Shown here: positions 43,384-52,524 of the stretch, in pieces
Layout: every line of letters starts with the position of its first letter
Position numbering within the stretch: position 1 is the stretch's first letter
Source: Prolixibacteraceae bacterium
GTDB taxonomy: Bacteria > Bacteroidota > Bacteroidia > Bacteroidales > Prolixibacteraceae
Direction of reading: 5' to 3'
Assembly (NCBI GenBank): GCA_019163175.1
Contig: JAFLKN010000007.1
Span: forward strand, 62,001-126,000
DNA length: 64,000 nucleotides
Translations under genes and position numbers: made by a program
The notes under the pieces: generated by a model
What the model was told of the DNA's origin: nothing
The model's input: the letters and a program-made list of their open reading frames with translations, nothing else
The model's database searches: none

Positions 43384-45326
43384 GATTTCCCTATATTTTT
43401 CAAGGCTTTTAGCACGATTTCCAGATCGTTCACGAATCTGTAATTTTTGGCGTACAAAATATTCAGTTCATCCCTTTTCTTATCATGGATGGCTTCCGAG
43501 AAAAGTGAAGCCGGAGAAAGTATGCCCTGTTTGATGTGCGGAAGATGACTTTGATTTCCCGAGCAGTAACCTACCCAACTTTTTCGTCCTGAAAAAACTG
43601 CAAAAATATTCCTGAGCAATCCAGTCTTTTCAGGAATAAACCACATTAAAACTGGTGAAATCAGAAGTAGGATGAGGCTAAAAACCAAATCGAAAGCACG
43701 CTTGTTTTGCCGATTATTATCTTTTGCAATGGAGTTAATATTTACCACATACAAATCGCCCGAGGTTGAAATTGAATTACTTCCAATAATAGAAAGGCTT
43801 TCGGGAGGAGCAATTTTGTAGTCAATATTCAGGTCATTCAAATCGAGCATAATCCGGATGATTTCCTGCGATGGAATATCCTCGGAAGAAAAAATGAGTT
43901 CATCAATTTTATTAATCCGGATGATTTCCGGAAGTTGATGAATGTTACCCAGATAAAACTGATGATGAACCGAATCATCAGGCGAAACATATCCAACGGT
44001 ATCGATTTTTAAACCAGAACTCACAATCAGTTCAGCAATTCTTTTCGATTCAGATTCGGCAGCAACCACTGCAACTCTTTTTTGCTTGCCCAGTTCAAGC
44101 TCCAAACCCATAACCCTAAATCTGGATAAAAAATAGCGATATGCCGGAAGTACAACAAAAGCCCAGGCCGAACCAAGCAAAAGAAGCGCTCGTGAATAGC
44201 GCAAACTCTCGTTAACCAAAGAGTAAAACACCAGAATGGATATAGTACCCCACAGCAAACCCTTAAAAATTCGGCTGAACCGGATATTTTTACGATAGCC
44301 ACCGCTGAGCCAGATACTTGCAATCCAAATGAGAATATAGATGGGAACTGCCATGTGCAGATATTCAGGCGGATAATAGCCGCGTTCAAATTTATAAGCT
44401 TCCCAGTTTGGCAACAGCAGCGCAAAACCCAGGTAAATCATTAAGGCATCGATAACTGGCAGAAATAATGCCTTAAAAAAGCTTCCGGCCAGAGTTAAAA
44501 AGGCTCTAAAATAAATAGCCAGATTTATGAGAATTGCATAACGACGCGCATTCCCTTTCGAAAAATGCTTTCCGGCAAAGATGATCATGGCATTGTAAAA
44601 CACTTTCACATAATTGATGCTGCCTTTTTTGGTGCTTTCTCCTTTATAATGAATAATGGTAGTTTCAGGAAAATAGTAGTTTTTATAGCCTCCAAGCATG
44701 ATCCGGTAAGAAAGATCGATGTCCTCGCCATACATGAAATAATCTTCGTCGAGCAGCCCGATCTTATTAAGCACCTTGGTTCGGAGTAACATAAATGCAC
44801 CTGCAAGCACTTCAACTTCATGAATTTCATCGTTGCTAAGATACCCCAAATGGTAGCGACCAAAATATCTAGAGTGTGGAAATAGTTTTGAAAAGCCGAA
44901 CATCTTCCAGAATGCGACTTCAGGGGTAGGTAAACCACGTTTCGACTCAGGTAAAAATCGACCTTTGCCATCAATCATTTTAACGCCCAAACCTCCGGCA
45001 TCAGGTGTTCGATCCATAAATCCCACAATCTTCAGGAAACTGTCTTCTTCAACAACTGTATCGGGATTAAGTAGCAGAATATATTCACCTTTGGAAATCC
45101 GGATAGCCTGATTATTGGCTTTCGAGAAGCCCAGATTTTCCCTGTTGCTGATTAGTTTTACTTCAGGAAATTTTTCCTCGACCATTTGGCAGGAACCATC
45201 AACAGAATCATTATCAACTACAATAATCTCCGAATCGACCATTTCGGCAGCTTTCAGGGCGGCGTGAAGGCACTGTTCCAGAAAATATTTGACATTGTAG
45301 TTAACAATTACGACTGACAGTTTCAT
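43380..45326 (-). CDS. Glycosyltransferase family 2 fused to a degenerate polyprenyl-phosphate sugar phosphotransferase
   Basis: A 648-residue inner-membrane protein. Residues 1-250 are a GT2 domain of the rhamnosyltransferase type: SVVIVNYNV, the nucleotide motif LLLNPDT at 85-90, and YGEDIDLSYRI near 200. Membrane helices follow at about 265-400. Residues 415-530 resemble the CoA-binding-type domain of WbaP/polyprenyl glycosylphosphotransferases. Residues 541-648 keep only the outline of the catalytic domain (KRAFDLVFS, SWVGY, IKQGILSP, NDLEIVLKAL) and lack the central catalytic segment. The second half is therefore probably inactive and may serve as a scaffold. It overlaps the GNAT gene by 4 bases. 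Confidence 0.85.
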   Translation of the reverse strand: MKLSVVIVNYNVKYFLEQCLHAALKAAEMVDSEIIVVDNDSVDGSCQMVEEKFPEVKLISNRENLGFSKANNQAIRISKGEYILLLNPDTVVEEDSFLKIVGFMDRTPDAGGLGVKMIDGKGRFLPESKRGLPTPEVAFWKMFGFSKLFPHSRYFGRYHLGYLSNDEIHEVEVLAGAFMLLRTKVLNKIGLLDEDYFMYGEDIDLSYRIMLGGYKNYYFPETTIIHYKGESTKKGSINYVKVFYNAMIIFAGKHFSKGNARRYAILINLAIYFRAFLTLAGSFFKALFLPVIDALMIYLGFALLLPNWEAYKFERGYYPPEYLHMAVPIYILIWIASIWLSGGYRKNIRFSRIFKGLLWGTISILVFYSLVNESLRYSRALLLLGSAWAFVVLPAYRYFLSRFRVMGLELELGKQKRVAVVAAESESKRIAELIVSSGLKIDTVGYVSPDDSVHHQFYLGNIHQLPEIIRINKIDELIFSSEDIPSQEIIRIMLDLNDLNIDYKIAPPESLSIIGSNSISTSGDLYVVNINSIAKDNNRQNKRAFDLVFSLILLLISPVLMWFIPEKTGLLRNIFAVFSGRKSWVGYCSGNQSHLPHIKQGILSPASLFSEAIHDKKRDELNILYAKNYRFVNDLEIVLKALKNIGKS

Positions 45327-45406
45327 TCCTGAATATTTTGCAAAAGATATTGGTTAAAAATAGATACCAAAAGAACTTCGAACGGACATTTTTATTGTTT
45401 TTAAAC

Positions 45407-46033
45407 CTAACGTATTATCGAGTCTTCAAAGTTCATCCGGTTTACAATCGACCTGCCCAAAGTAACTTCGTCGGTGTATTCAAGTTCGTCGCCAATTGAA
45501 ACACCACGCGCCAGTGTCGAAATCTTCACATTCGTATTTTTTAATTTCTTAAAGATAAAAAAGTTGGTTGTATCGCCTTCCATTGTGGTACTTAAAGCCA
45601 GAATCACCTCGTCAATGTCACCTGCTTCGGCTCGTTTAACCAACGATTCAATTTCCAGATCTGACGGCCCAATACCATCCATGGGTGAAATTATTCCACC
45701 CAGAACATGATACAATCCGTTAAATTGATGCGTATTCTCGACCGACATCACATCTTTAATATTTTCGACTACACAAATAAGCGATGGGTTGCGTGAGGGA
45801 TTGGAGCAAATGCCGCAAATGTCTGTATCCGAAATATTGTGACAAATTTTACAATGTTTGATTTCGGAGCGCAATTGAATCAAACTATTCCCAAATATTT
45901 CCACGTCCTGAACATCTTGTTTCAACAAATGTAAGACCAATCGCAAGGCCGATTTTCTGCCAATACCAGGTAATTTGGCAAATTCATTTACTGCATTTTC
46001 AAGTAATCGCGATGGAAACCGATCAATATGCAT
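45407..46033 (-). CDS. recR: Recombination mediator protein RecR
   Basis: Works with RecF/RecO to load RecA at gaps. The 208 residues show the helix-hairpin-helix [12 protein letters not shown] near residue 20. The Cys4 zinc motif is complete (CKICHN...CGICSN), and the Toprim domain includes [13 protein letters not shown]. It is a single gene between the glycosyltransferase and the hybrid kinase. A weak promoter box TAAATTTG (46063-46056) lies 22 bases before the ATG. Confidence 0.95.
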   Translation of the reverse strand: MHIDRFPSRLLENAVNEFAKLPGIGRKSALRLVLHLLKQDVQDVEIFGNSLIQLRSEIKHCKICHNISDTDICGICSNPSRNPSLICVVENIKDVMSVENTHQFNGLYHVLGGIISPMDGIGPSDLEIESLVKRAEAGDIDEVILALSTTMEGDTTNFFIFKKLKNTNVKISTLARGVSIGDELEYTDEVTLGRSIVNRMNFEDSIIR

Positions 46034-46110
46034 ATTCCATTTCTTTTGTGAGGCCCAAATTTAATCAGCGAAATTGAATAATCAGGAAAGGATCAGAATT
46101 TTAGACTATT

Positions 46111-48708
46111 TTATTTGAGCAAGTATTTAGCAACCGTATTTAGCACGTCGTCCATCCGGATAGGTTTAGTCAATACTTCGTTACACCCTACCTCTATGCA
46201 CTTTTGCTTGTCTTCGGCCATGGCGTATGCTGTTTGAGCAATAATTGGAAGCTCTTTATTCGTTAATCTGATTTGTGTTGTCGCCTCATACCCGCTAATT
46301 TCGGGCAACTGAATATCCATCAGTATAAGATCGATTTTCGAACTCTTATACAATTTAAGAACATCAATACCATCTTTAGCCCAAAGGATATTTGCTCCTG
46401 TCCGCTGTAAAATAAGATTTAAGTATTCGTAATTAAACTGGACATCTTCAGCAATCATGATGGTGAATTCACTAAAATTATATCGTGTTTGAACGGGTGC
46501 TTTAGCTGTAGCACGAGTCGTTGCTGGCACTTTAATTTTGTCGTAAGGCAGAGTCAAATAAAAAACACTTCCTTCTCCCTGCACCGATTTCACGTTAATA
46601 TCCCCTCCAAGCAAAATAGCCAAATCTTTACAAATGGAAAGACCAAGTCCAGTTCCAGGCGATTCACTTACTGCTGTCTCGTCGCTGTAATTAAACCGTT
46701 TGAAGATATTTTTCAGCCGGGTGGGTGGAATTCCAGATCCCGTATCCGACACAAAAAAGCGAAGCTTACTTTCGTTTAAAATTGTATAGCCAATCTCGAT
46801 ATGGCCAACTTCAGAGTACTTTAAAGCATTGATAAACAAATTATTCAAAATCTGTTTTAATCTATAGGCATCTGTAAAAATGGTATCGTGATGATCCTCT
46901 TCCGGAATATGGAAAACGATTTCGAGATTCGGCTTTTGCTTTCTTCGGAGGAAGTTGTTGTATGTTAATTCCAGTTCCGAAAGTACATCGCGCAACGAAC
47001 AAGCTTCCTTTCTTATTTTTAATTCATTCGCTTCTATTTTTGCCACATCAATAATATCATCGATGAGCCGAAGTAAAGCCTGGCTGTTTTCTTCTATGAT
47101 TTCGGAGTATTTATTTCGCTTTTGAAACGAAAGGCTCTCGTTCTTCATCAGTTCGCTAAATCCTATAATTGAATTTATAGGTGTTCTGATCTCGTGACTC
47201 ATGTTCGACAGAAAATGATTTTTGTACTTGTTGGCCACTTCGGCATCCTGCTTGGCCTTTTTCAAGTCTTTCTCAATCTTTTTCAGATAAGTTATATTCT
47301 CGGCAATCTTAACGTAATGGGTTATCGTTCCAAAACTATTCCTGATTGGCGAAATACTGGCCAGTTCCCAGTAAAAATCGCCATTTTTCTTTTTGTTCTT
47401 AAACTCGCCTTGCCATTCATTTCCTGAACTGATTGTTTTCCAAAGCTTCTCATAGAAATTGGCTGGCTGAAACCCAGATTTAAGAATATTTGGTTTTTTA
47501 CCGAGCAATTCATGATCACTCCATCCGGTTACCTTACAGAATGCAGGATTAAAGAATTCGATAACGCCATCCTTATCGGTAATAATAACCGAAATAGGGC
47601 TTTGTAATATAGCCTGATGAAGCTTTTGGAATTCGCTGATTGATTTTTTTTCTTCTGTAATATCGCGGTGTGTACCCAATAACCTGATTGCTTTTCCATT
47701 TTCACCACGCAAAGCGGTTGCCCTGCTACGAATCCAGATATAGTGTCCATTTTTATGCCTCATACGAAACTCGGCTTCGTAAAGGCGCAAATCGCTTTCA
47801 ATAAAATTACTCATGTAAAGAATCATTCGATCCTTATCTTCCGGATGAAGCAGATTCTCCCAGACAGATAAACTATCTTCAATTTCATCTGGATAATAGC
47901 CCAGAATTGATTTCCATCGTCTGGAATAGAACGTTGTTCCTGTATCTACAATATAATCCCAGATTCCCAGATCGGCAGCTTCAGTAGCCATTTGATAGCG
48001 CTGTTCACTTTCAAATAATTTTTCCTCAATCAGTTTATACTTGTTTATATTCTTCAATATAATAAGAACCGATTGTTGCTCCGGCGAAACTTCATTTTCG
48101 GGGATAAAACTCATATTCCACCAGTGATGCTTGTCTTCGCTTTTTAAGAGAAGATCCTTCTCCCGATGCTTTTGCTGCTGAAACACACCCGAAATCATCT
48201 CAATAATTAAAGGCGTATTTTCATCAAACAGCATAACCTCTTCAACACTCTTCCCAATCAGATCAGCGGCTTTCTTTCCAAATTTTACATTGCTGTTTTT
48301 TGATGCATATAGAATCCTTAAATCAGTATCAATTCTATATACAACTTCATTTAGCTTTTCTGACAAGGCATCGCTATCTGGCTTATCTATACGAACTGTT
48401 TCTTCGAAACTGAGAAGTGTAAGTCCTGAGCCAAGAGGTGTTACAGCCACCGAAAGATTAGTATTCTTCCGCTCAAAGCTAAAATGCCTGACCTCATGTT
48501 GCGTAATCGCAGGCAAAATTTCATTTTCAAAAAAAAGTCGTAGATTCTTTTTTAATTCATCTGCAAGATGACTAAAGCTTGTATGTAATTCCAGATTTTC
48601 TATCCGAAGGATATGACATATCTGCCCTGAAAATTCTTCGATCAATTGACTTTCACTGAGCTTTATATATCCTGAATAAGAATCTGTATTTTGGGTCGGA
48701 AGAAACAT
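46111..48708 (-). CDS. Cytoplasmic hybrid sensor histidine kinase with three PAS domains
   Basis: An 865-residue protein with no membrane segment. An unassigned N-terminal 115 residues precede PAS domains at about 118-225, 235-350 (with PAC motif) and 360-475. The HisKA has its His in [19 protein letters not shown] near residue 507. The HATPase covers about 615-730 (DTGSGI, GTGLGLSI). The C-terminal receiver at about 745-865 has the phospho-acceptor Asp in LILMDIQLPEISGYE and Lys in LTKPIRMDD. All core residues are intact. With no output domain it probably passes phosphate to a separate histidine phosphotransfer protein or regulator, which is not nearby. Confidence 0.92.
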   Translation of the reverse strand: MFLPTQNTDSYSGYIKLSESQLIEEFSGQICHILRIENLELHTSFSHLADELKKNLRLFFENEILPAITQHEVRHFSFERKNTNLSVAVTPLGSGLTLLSFEETVRIDKPDSDALSEKLNEVVYRIDTDLRILYASKNSNVKFGKKAADLIGKSVEEVMLFDENTPLIIEMISGVFQQQKHREKDLLLKSEDKHHWWNMSFIPENEVSPEQQSVLIILKNINKYKLIEEKLFESEQRYQMATEAADLGIWDYIVDTGTTFYSRRWKSILGYYPDEIEDSLSVWENLLHPEDKDRMILYMSNFIESDLRLYEAEFRMRHKNGHYIWIRSRATALRGENGKAIRLLGTHRDITEEKKSISEFQKLHQAILQSPISVIITDKDGVIEFFNPAFCKVTGWSDHELLGKKPNILKSGFQPANFYEKLWKTISSGNEWQGEFKNKKKNGDFYWELASISPIRNSFGTITHYVKIAENITYLKKIEKDLKKAKQDAEVANKYKNHFLSNMSHEIRTPINSIIGFSELMKNESLSFQKRNKYSEIIEENSQALLRLIDDIIDVAKIEANELKIRKEACSLRDVLSELELTYNNFLRRKQKPNLEIVFHIPEEDHHDTIFTDAYRLKQILNNLFINALKYSEVGHIEIGYTILNESKLRFFVSDTGSGIPPTRLKNIFKRFNYSDETAVSESPGTGLGLSICKDLAILLGGDINVKSVQGEGSVFYLTLPYDKIKVPATTRATAKAPVQTRYNFSEFTIMIAEDVQFNYEYLNLILQRTGANILWAKDGIDVLKLYKSSKIDLILMDIQLPEISGYEATTQIRLTNKELPIIAQTAYAMAEDKQKCIEVGCNEVLTKPIRMDDVLNTVAKYLLK

Positions 48709-48868
48709 ATCAGCTACTGGTGTTTATATACCTTAAATTTAAATAATTAAAGTGTTACAAACATAATGGGTTTTGCTTTTTTTATCCTTTTTACAAAAAA
48801 ACCTGCATTAAGTTTGGTTTTCAGCCATTTGGGCTCTGTTAAAATAGCGGGAATAGGGTGATTCATGA

Positions 48869-50506
48869 TTAGACAGAATACATAAACCGCTTAATTTTTT
48901 GTGTTGGCGTTTTTTCGAATGGATTCTGCTGTAAAACGATCCGTTGAATCTGCGAAAACTTATTCGATTCCTCATTTACCTTTCGCTGAATTTCCTTTAG
49001 AATCTCTTCGGCCCTTTCGTTCATATAGGTCACTGCCTCAGTCTTCATATCCTGATATTTCTTTTCAAGCTCCTCCATATTAAGGTGGACCAGAGCGACT
49101 AACCGACCCTTCTGTTGAACGACCAGAGATTCAAGCACATATTCCATCCGATTAATAACTGACTCTATTTCTTCGGGATAAATGTTTTCTCCACTCGAAC
49201 CCACTATCATATTTTTGATCCGTCCTTTAATGTAAAGATTTCCATCTTTGTCGAAATACCCAAGGTCACCGGTCTTTAGCCAGCCATCGGAAGTAAATGT
49301 TTCTTTAGTAATTTCAGGTTCTTTATAGTAGCCCAACATCACATTTTCACCTTTGGCCTGAATTTCACCCTGTCCGGTTTTTGGGTCAGCATTGTCGATC
49401 CGAACCTGAACACCTACCACCGGAGCTCCTGTTGACAAAAAGCGAGTTTTCCCGACACCAGCTCCTGCAAGTAAGGGTGATGACTCCGTCATACCATACC
49501 CAATAGCCAACGGAAATCCACCTTCCATCAGGAATCGTTCCACGTTATCATCGAGTTTGGCGCCTCCAATTCCAAAGAATTTAAGACAACCTCCAAAAGT
49601 CTCATACAATTTTCTGCCAGCTACCTTATTCAACAACTTCCTGAATACTGGTATTTTATATAAAATCCGGGTTACTGTCTTTCTATTTATTTCTGGAAGT
49701 ATCTTTGTTTTATATATTTTCTCAACGATCAATGGTACTACAAGCATAACTGTAGGCCGAACCTGCTTTAGTGCTGCCAGCAAAACTGAGGCAACAGGTG
49801 GTTTCTGAAGATAGTTTACTGTAGCCCCGTATTTGACAGGCAGAATTAAACCCAACGTGTTTTCGAATGTATGAGAAAGCGGCAAAACTGAAAGGAACCG
49901 ATCACCGGGTACTATGTTCTGAATTAACCAACTTTGTTGCGCGGTCCAAACAATATTTTTGTGAGTCAGCATTACTCCTTTTGATTTTCCAGTCGTTCCT
50001 GAAGTATAAATAATCGAAAGCAAATCATTTTCATCAACTTTTTCATATTCAAAGAGCTTTTCATCAAAATCTCCCCACTTTAGCTGAGGAGTATCCGAGA
50101 TTACTTTAAAATCTTCGATCTGAATTATTTTTAAAGCTTCAATTGGATCAAGTTTTAACCGCAATGACTCTGAGATATAAACCACAGAGACCTCAGCATG
50201 TTGAAGAATATTATTAACCTCATTTGCATGAAAGTCGGGCAATACAGGAACAACAACAGCACCTAAAATTGCAGTAGCAAAAAAAGCAACTCCCCATTGC
50301 GGCATGTTCAAACTATAAATGGCAACCTTATCACCCTTTTTAACACCTATTGACTGAAGTTGCAATGCTGCTCTCTTAACTTCAATTTCGAGTTGCGCAT
50401 AGGTTCGGTCTTCTTCGCCAACAAAAATCAGCGACTGATTTTTTGCATAATCTCTAAAACTCGCCTGCAACATAGCAGGAATGGTCAATAACTCTAACCT
50501 ACCCAT
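48869..50506 (-). CDS. Long-chain acyl-CoA synthetase-like AMP-dependent ligase
   Basis: A 545-residue ANL-superfamily enzyme that activates a fatty acid with ATP and CoA. The P-loop IYTSGTTGKSKGVMLTH lies near residue 165. The adenylate motif GYGMTESSP and the hinge motif KTGDLGYFDKDGNLYIKGR are intact, and the C-terminal domain follows (GENIYPEEIES). The catalytic Lys is near the C-terminus (TPTQKIKR). The chain-length preference cannot be read. It is a single gene with 160 bp free downstream and 303 bp upstream. Confidence 0.92.
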   Translation of the reverse strand: MGRLELLTIPAMLQASFRDYAKNQSLIFVGEEDRTYAQLEIEVKRAALQLQSIGVKKGDKVAIYSLNMPQWGVAFFATAILGAVVVPVLPDFHANEVNNILQHAEVSVVYISESLRLKLDPIEALKIIQIEDFKVISDTPQLKWGDFDEKLFEYEKVDENDLLSIIYTSGTTGKSKGVMLTHKNIVWTAQQSWLIQNIVPGDRFLSVLPLSHTFENTLGLILPVKYGATVNYLQKPPVASVLLAALKQVRPTVMLVVPLIVEKIYKTKILPEINRKTVTRILYKIPVFRKLLNKVAGRKLYETFGGCLKFFGIGGAKLDDNVERFLMEGGFPLAIGYGMTESSPLLAGAGVGKTRFLSTGAPVVGVQVRIDNADPKTGQGEIQAKGENVMLGYYKEPEITKETFTSDGWLKTGDLGYFDKDGNLYIKGRIKNMIVGSSGENIYPEEIESVINRMEYVLESLVVQQKGRLVALVHLNMEELEKKYQDMKTEAVTYMNERAEEILKEIQRKVNEESNKFSQIQRIVLQQNPFEKTPTQKIKRFMYSV

Positions 50507-50809
50507 AAATCAACTTTTATAGTAAATTTAAATGTATCGAAATGATCAGTTCCTTTTCAGGAATTCAAATGGAATTGGCACTTCGGGCACAAATTAATTC
50601 TGGAAAAGTATTTCTATCGAATTCTGGAATATTTTCGTCACAGTTTTGTTAATCCGAAAAACAGACAGTTAACAAATTACTTTCCCAAATAAATAAACGC
50701 ACTCAGCTTGAATTGGTTGCATGAACCATCCAATTTTAAACGATAAAACTAAAATAAATCGATGTAATTATTCAGATTAAGCGCATAAATAATTTAAATT
50801 TGAAAGGAA
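50507..50809. other. 303-bp intergenic region with no gene found
   Basis: Divergent spacer between the acyl-CoA ligase and the HD-domain gene. It is AT-rich with no coding pattern, tRNA-like fold or repeat that I can see. TAAATTTG at 50795-50802 fits the -7 form but lies only 8 bases before the HD gene ATG, so I do not trust it. Confidence 0.5.
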
Positions 50810-51460
50810 ATGAATCATAAAGAAATCATACAAAGCACTGAGAAATATGTTGCCGAAGAATTTAGTTCTGAAGGTAGCGGACATGATTGGTTTCATATTG
50901 ATCGCGTGCGAAAGATGTCGTTGCGAATTGGGATTCAAGAGAATTGCGATCTGTTTATAACAGAAATGGCAGCTCTTCTGCACGATCTTGACGACTGGAA
51001 ACTCACAAATTCTGAATCAGCAGGGCTTTCAAAAACTGAAGGCTGGTTAAATAAAATGGATATTGAGACCGCAACCGCATTAAGGATTCTCAGGATTATT
51101 GATGAGGTATCATTTAAAGGTGCTAAAACAAATACTCCGGTAAGTTCGGTCGAGGCTGCTGCAGTTCAGGATGCAGATCGGCTTGATGCAATCGGAGCTG
51201 TTGGAATAGCCCGAACGTTTGCTTATGGTGGTCATCACGGTCGTCTAATTTATAATCCTGAAGTTCGGATAGATATGCATGAAGATTTTGATTCATATAA
51301 AAAAAGCTCAGCACCAACTATAAATCATTTTTACGAAAAACTATTGTTGCTTAAAGACCGGATGAATACACAGGCTGCCCGAACAATTGCAGAAGGACGT
51401 CATCAATTTATGCTTAAGTATTTAGACCAGTTTTTTGATGAATGGGAAGCAAAAAAATAA
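50810..51460 (+). CDS. HD domain phosphohydrolase
   Basis: A 216-residue HD-superfamily protein. The first metal-binding His is in GHDWFHIDRV (about residue 25), the HD pair is in AALLHDLDDWK (about 57), and VQDADRLDAIG (about 125) contributes the last Asp. The order matches the YedJ/YpgQ-type nucleotide or phosphate ester hydrolases. The substrate is unknown. It is followed after 28 bases by the VOC gene on the same strand, and the two are probably one message. Confidence 0.88.
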   Translation: MNHKEIIQSTEKYVAEEFSSEGSGHDWFHIDRVRKMSLRIGIQENCDLFITEMAALLHDLDDWKLTNSESAGLSKTEGWLNKMDIETATALRILRIIDEVSFKGAKTNTPVSSVEAAAVQDADRLDAIGAVGIARTFAYGGHHGRLIYNPEVRIDMHEDFDSYKKSSAPTINHFYEKLLLLKDRMNTQAARTIAEGRHQFMLKYLDQFFDEWEAKK

Positions 51461-51488
51461 ACGAATACAAATTACAAATACTGTGATT

Positions 51489-51878
51489 ATGAGAATAGAA
51501 CACATTGCCATTTGGACCCATGACCTGGAAGGAATGCGAAACTTCTATACCCATTATTTCGATGCAGTTTCAGGATCATGCTACTTCAATCACTCGAAGG
51601 AGTTCAGATCATACTTTCTTTCTTTTGGAGGTGAATGCAGACTGGAGCTTATGGAAATGCCAACAGTGGCCAGTTCCAGAAACGATTATAAAAAACATCA
51701 TACAGGAATAGCTCATTTCGCATTTCGTGTTGGTTCGCGCGAAAGAGTTGATCAAATCACCGATATGCTCAAAGCCGATGGTTTCGAGATTATAAGTCCG
51801 GGCAGAATGACTGGTGACGGATATTATGAGAGCGCTGTTTATGATCCGGAAAAAAACAGAATCGAAATTCTGACTTAA
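51489..51878 (+). CDS. VOC (glyoxalase/bleomycin resistance) family protein
   Basis: A 129-residue protein with the paired beta-alpha-beta modules of the VOC superfamily. It starts MRIEHIAIWTHDLEGMRNFY, where the first metal-ligand His is HIAIW. The second module begins GIAHFAFRVGSRERVDQI, and the end EKNRIEILT supplies the last acidic ligand. The ATG at 51489 removes an 18-residue extension that overlaps the upstream gene. Its reaction (isomerase, thiol transferase or dioxygenase) is unknown. Confidence 0.87.
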   Translation: MRIEHIAIWTHDLEGMRNFYTHYFDAVSGSCYFNHSKEFRSYFLSFGGECRLELMEMPTVASSRNDYKKHHTGIAHFAFRVGSRERVDQITDMLKADGFEIISPGRMTGDGYYESAVYDPEKNRIEILT

Positions 51879-51887
51879 CGAAAAGGT

Positions 51888-52460
51888 TTATTTCAGTTTA
51901 GGAAGATTCTCAGCAGCATAGGTAAGCTGTTCGTACCATTCTTCGCCGTATTTACGAATCAATGGTTCTTTCAAAAAAACATATACGGGGAGTTTTTCGC
52001 TTTTTCCACAGTCACGACCCGGCTGGCAGATATCAATCTGTTCGTAATTTACTGCATCAAACCGCTTGTATTCTGTAATTCGGACAGGAAATAAATGACA
52101 TGAAACCGGTTTCCTGAAAGTGATTTTACCGTCTAAAAAGGCCTTTTCAATTCCACATTTAATAATGCCTCTCTCTTCAAAAGAGTATGCACATTGCAGA
52201 TTATCAACCAATGGAGTGACCAAATCACCTTCAATATCAATTACAGCAAAGCCTTGCTCCTTTATAGCTCTTCTATGATTTTCAGAGATATAGGATTCAA
52301 CTTCAGAATAAGATTCCTCAATAATTCTCACTTCATCAGGTGTAACGGGGGCTCCTGAATCGCCTTCAACACAACACGCACCCTTACACTTCAGCAAGTC
52401 ACACAAAAACTTCTTTTCCAGAATATCTAAACTAACAATGGTCCTTCCAATTTCCAACAT
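51888..52460 (-). CDS. DUF3109 family protein
   Basis: A 190-residue protein of the DUF3109 family, with function unknown. The start CDLLKCKGACCVEGDSGAPV (about residues 20-40) carries a Cys-rich CxGxCC motif, and later single Cys residues occur in LQCAYSF, IKCGIEKA, VSCHLFPVR, DICQPG and DCGKSE. Together they resemble the YkgJ-type Fe-S or zinc cluster proteins. I chose the ATG at 52460; the earlier one at 52496 lies within the gpmI terminator hairpin. It is downstream of gpmI on the same strand, separated by that hairpin. Confidence 0.83.
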   Translation of the reverse strand: MLEIGRTIVSLDILEKKFLCDLLKCKGACCVEGDSGAPVTPDEVRIIEESYSEVESYISENHRRAIKEQGFAVIDIEGDLVTPLVDNLQCAYSFEERGIIKCGIEKAFLDGKITFRKPVSCHLFPVRITEYKRFDAVNYEQIDICQPGRDCGKSEKLPVYVFLKEPLIRKYGEEWYEQLTYAAENLPKLK

Positions 52461-52471
52461 AGCAGATAAAA

Positions 52472-52509
52472 TTAATCCTGACAGGCAATAAAACACCTGT
52501 CAGGATTAA
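52472..52509 (-). terminator. Perfect 14-bp hairpin between gpmI and the DUF3109 gene
   Basis: A perfect inverted repeat (52472-52485 with 52496-52509) with a 10-base loop, followed on the minus strand by TTTTAT. It lies 15 bases after the gpmI stop and 11 bases before the DUF3109 ATG, so it may end gpmI transcripts or attenuate the next gene. Confidence 0.8.
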
Positions 52510-52524
52510 ATATAGCAAATAAAA

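Noticed and set aside
50795-50802. TAAATTTG as a promoter box for the HD gene
   Set aside because: It lies only 8 bases before the ATG, leaving no room for a normal leader; kept as doubtful.
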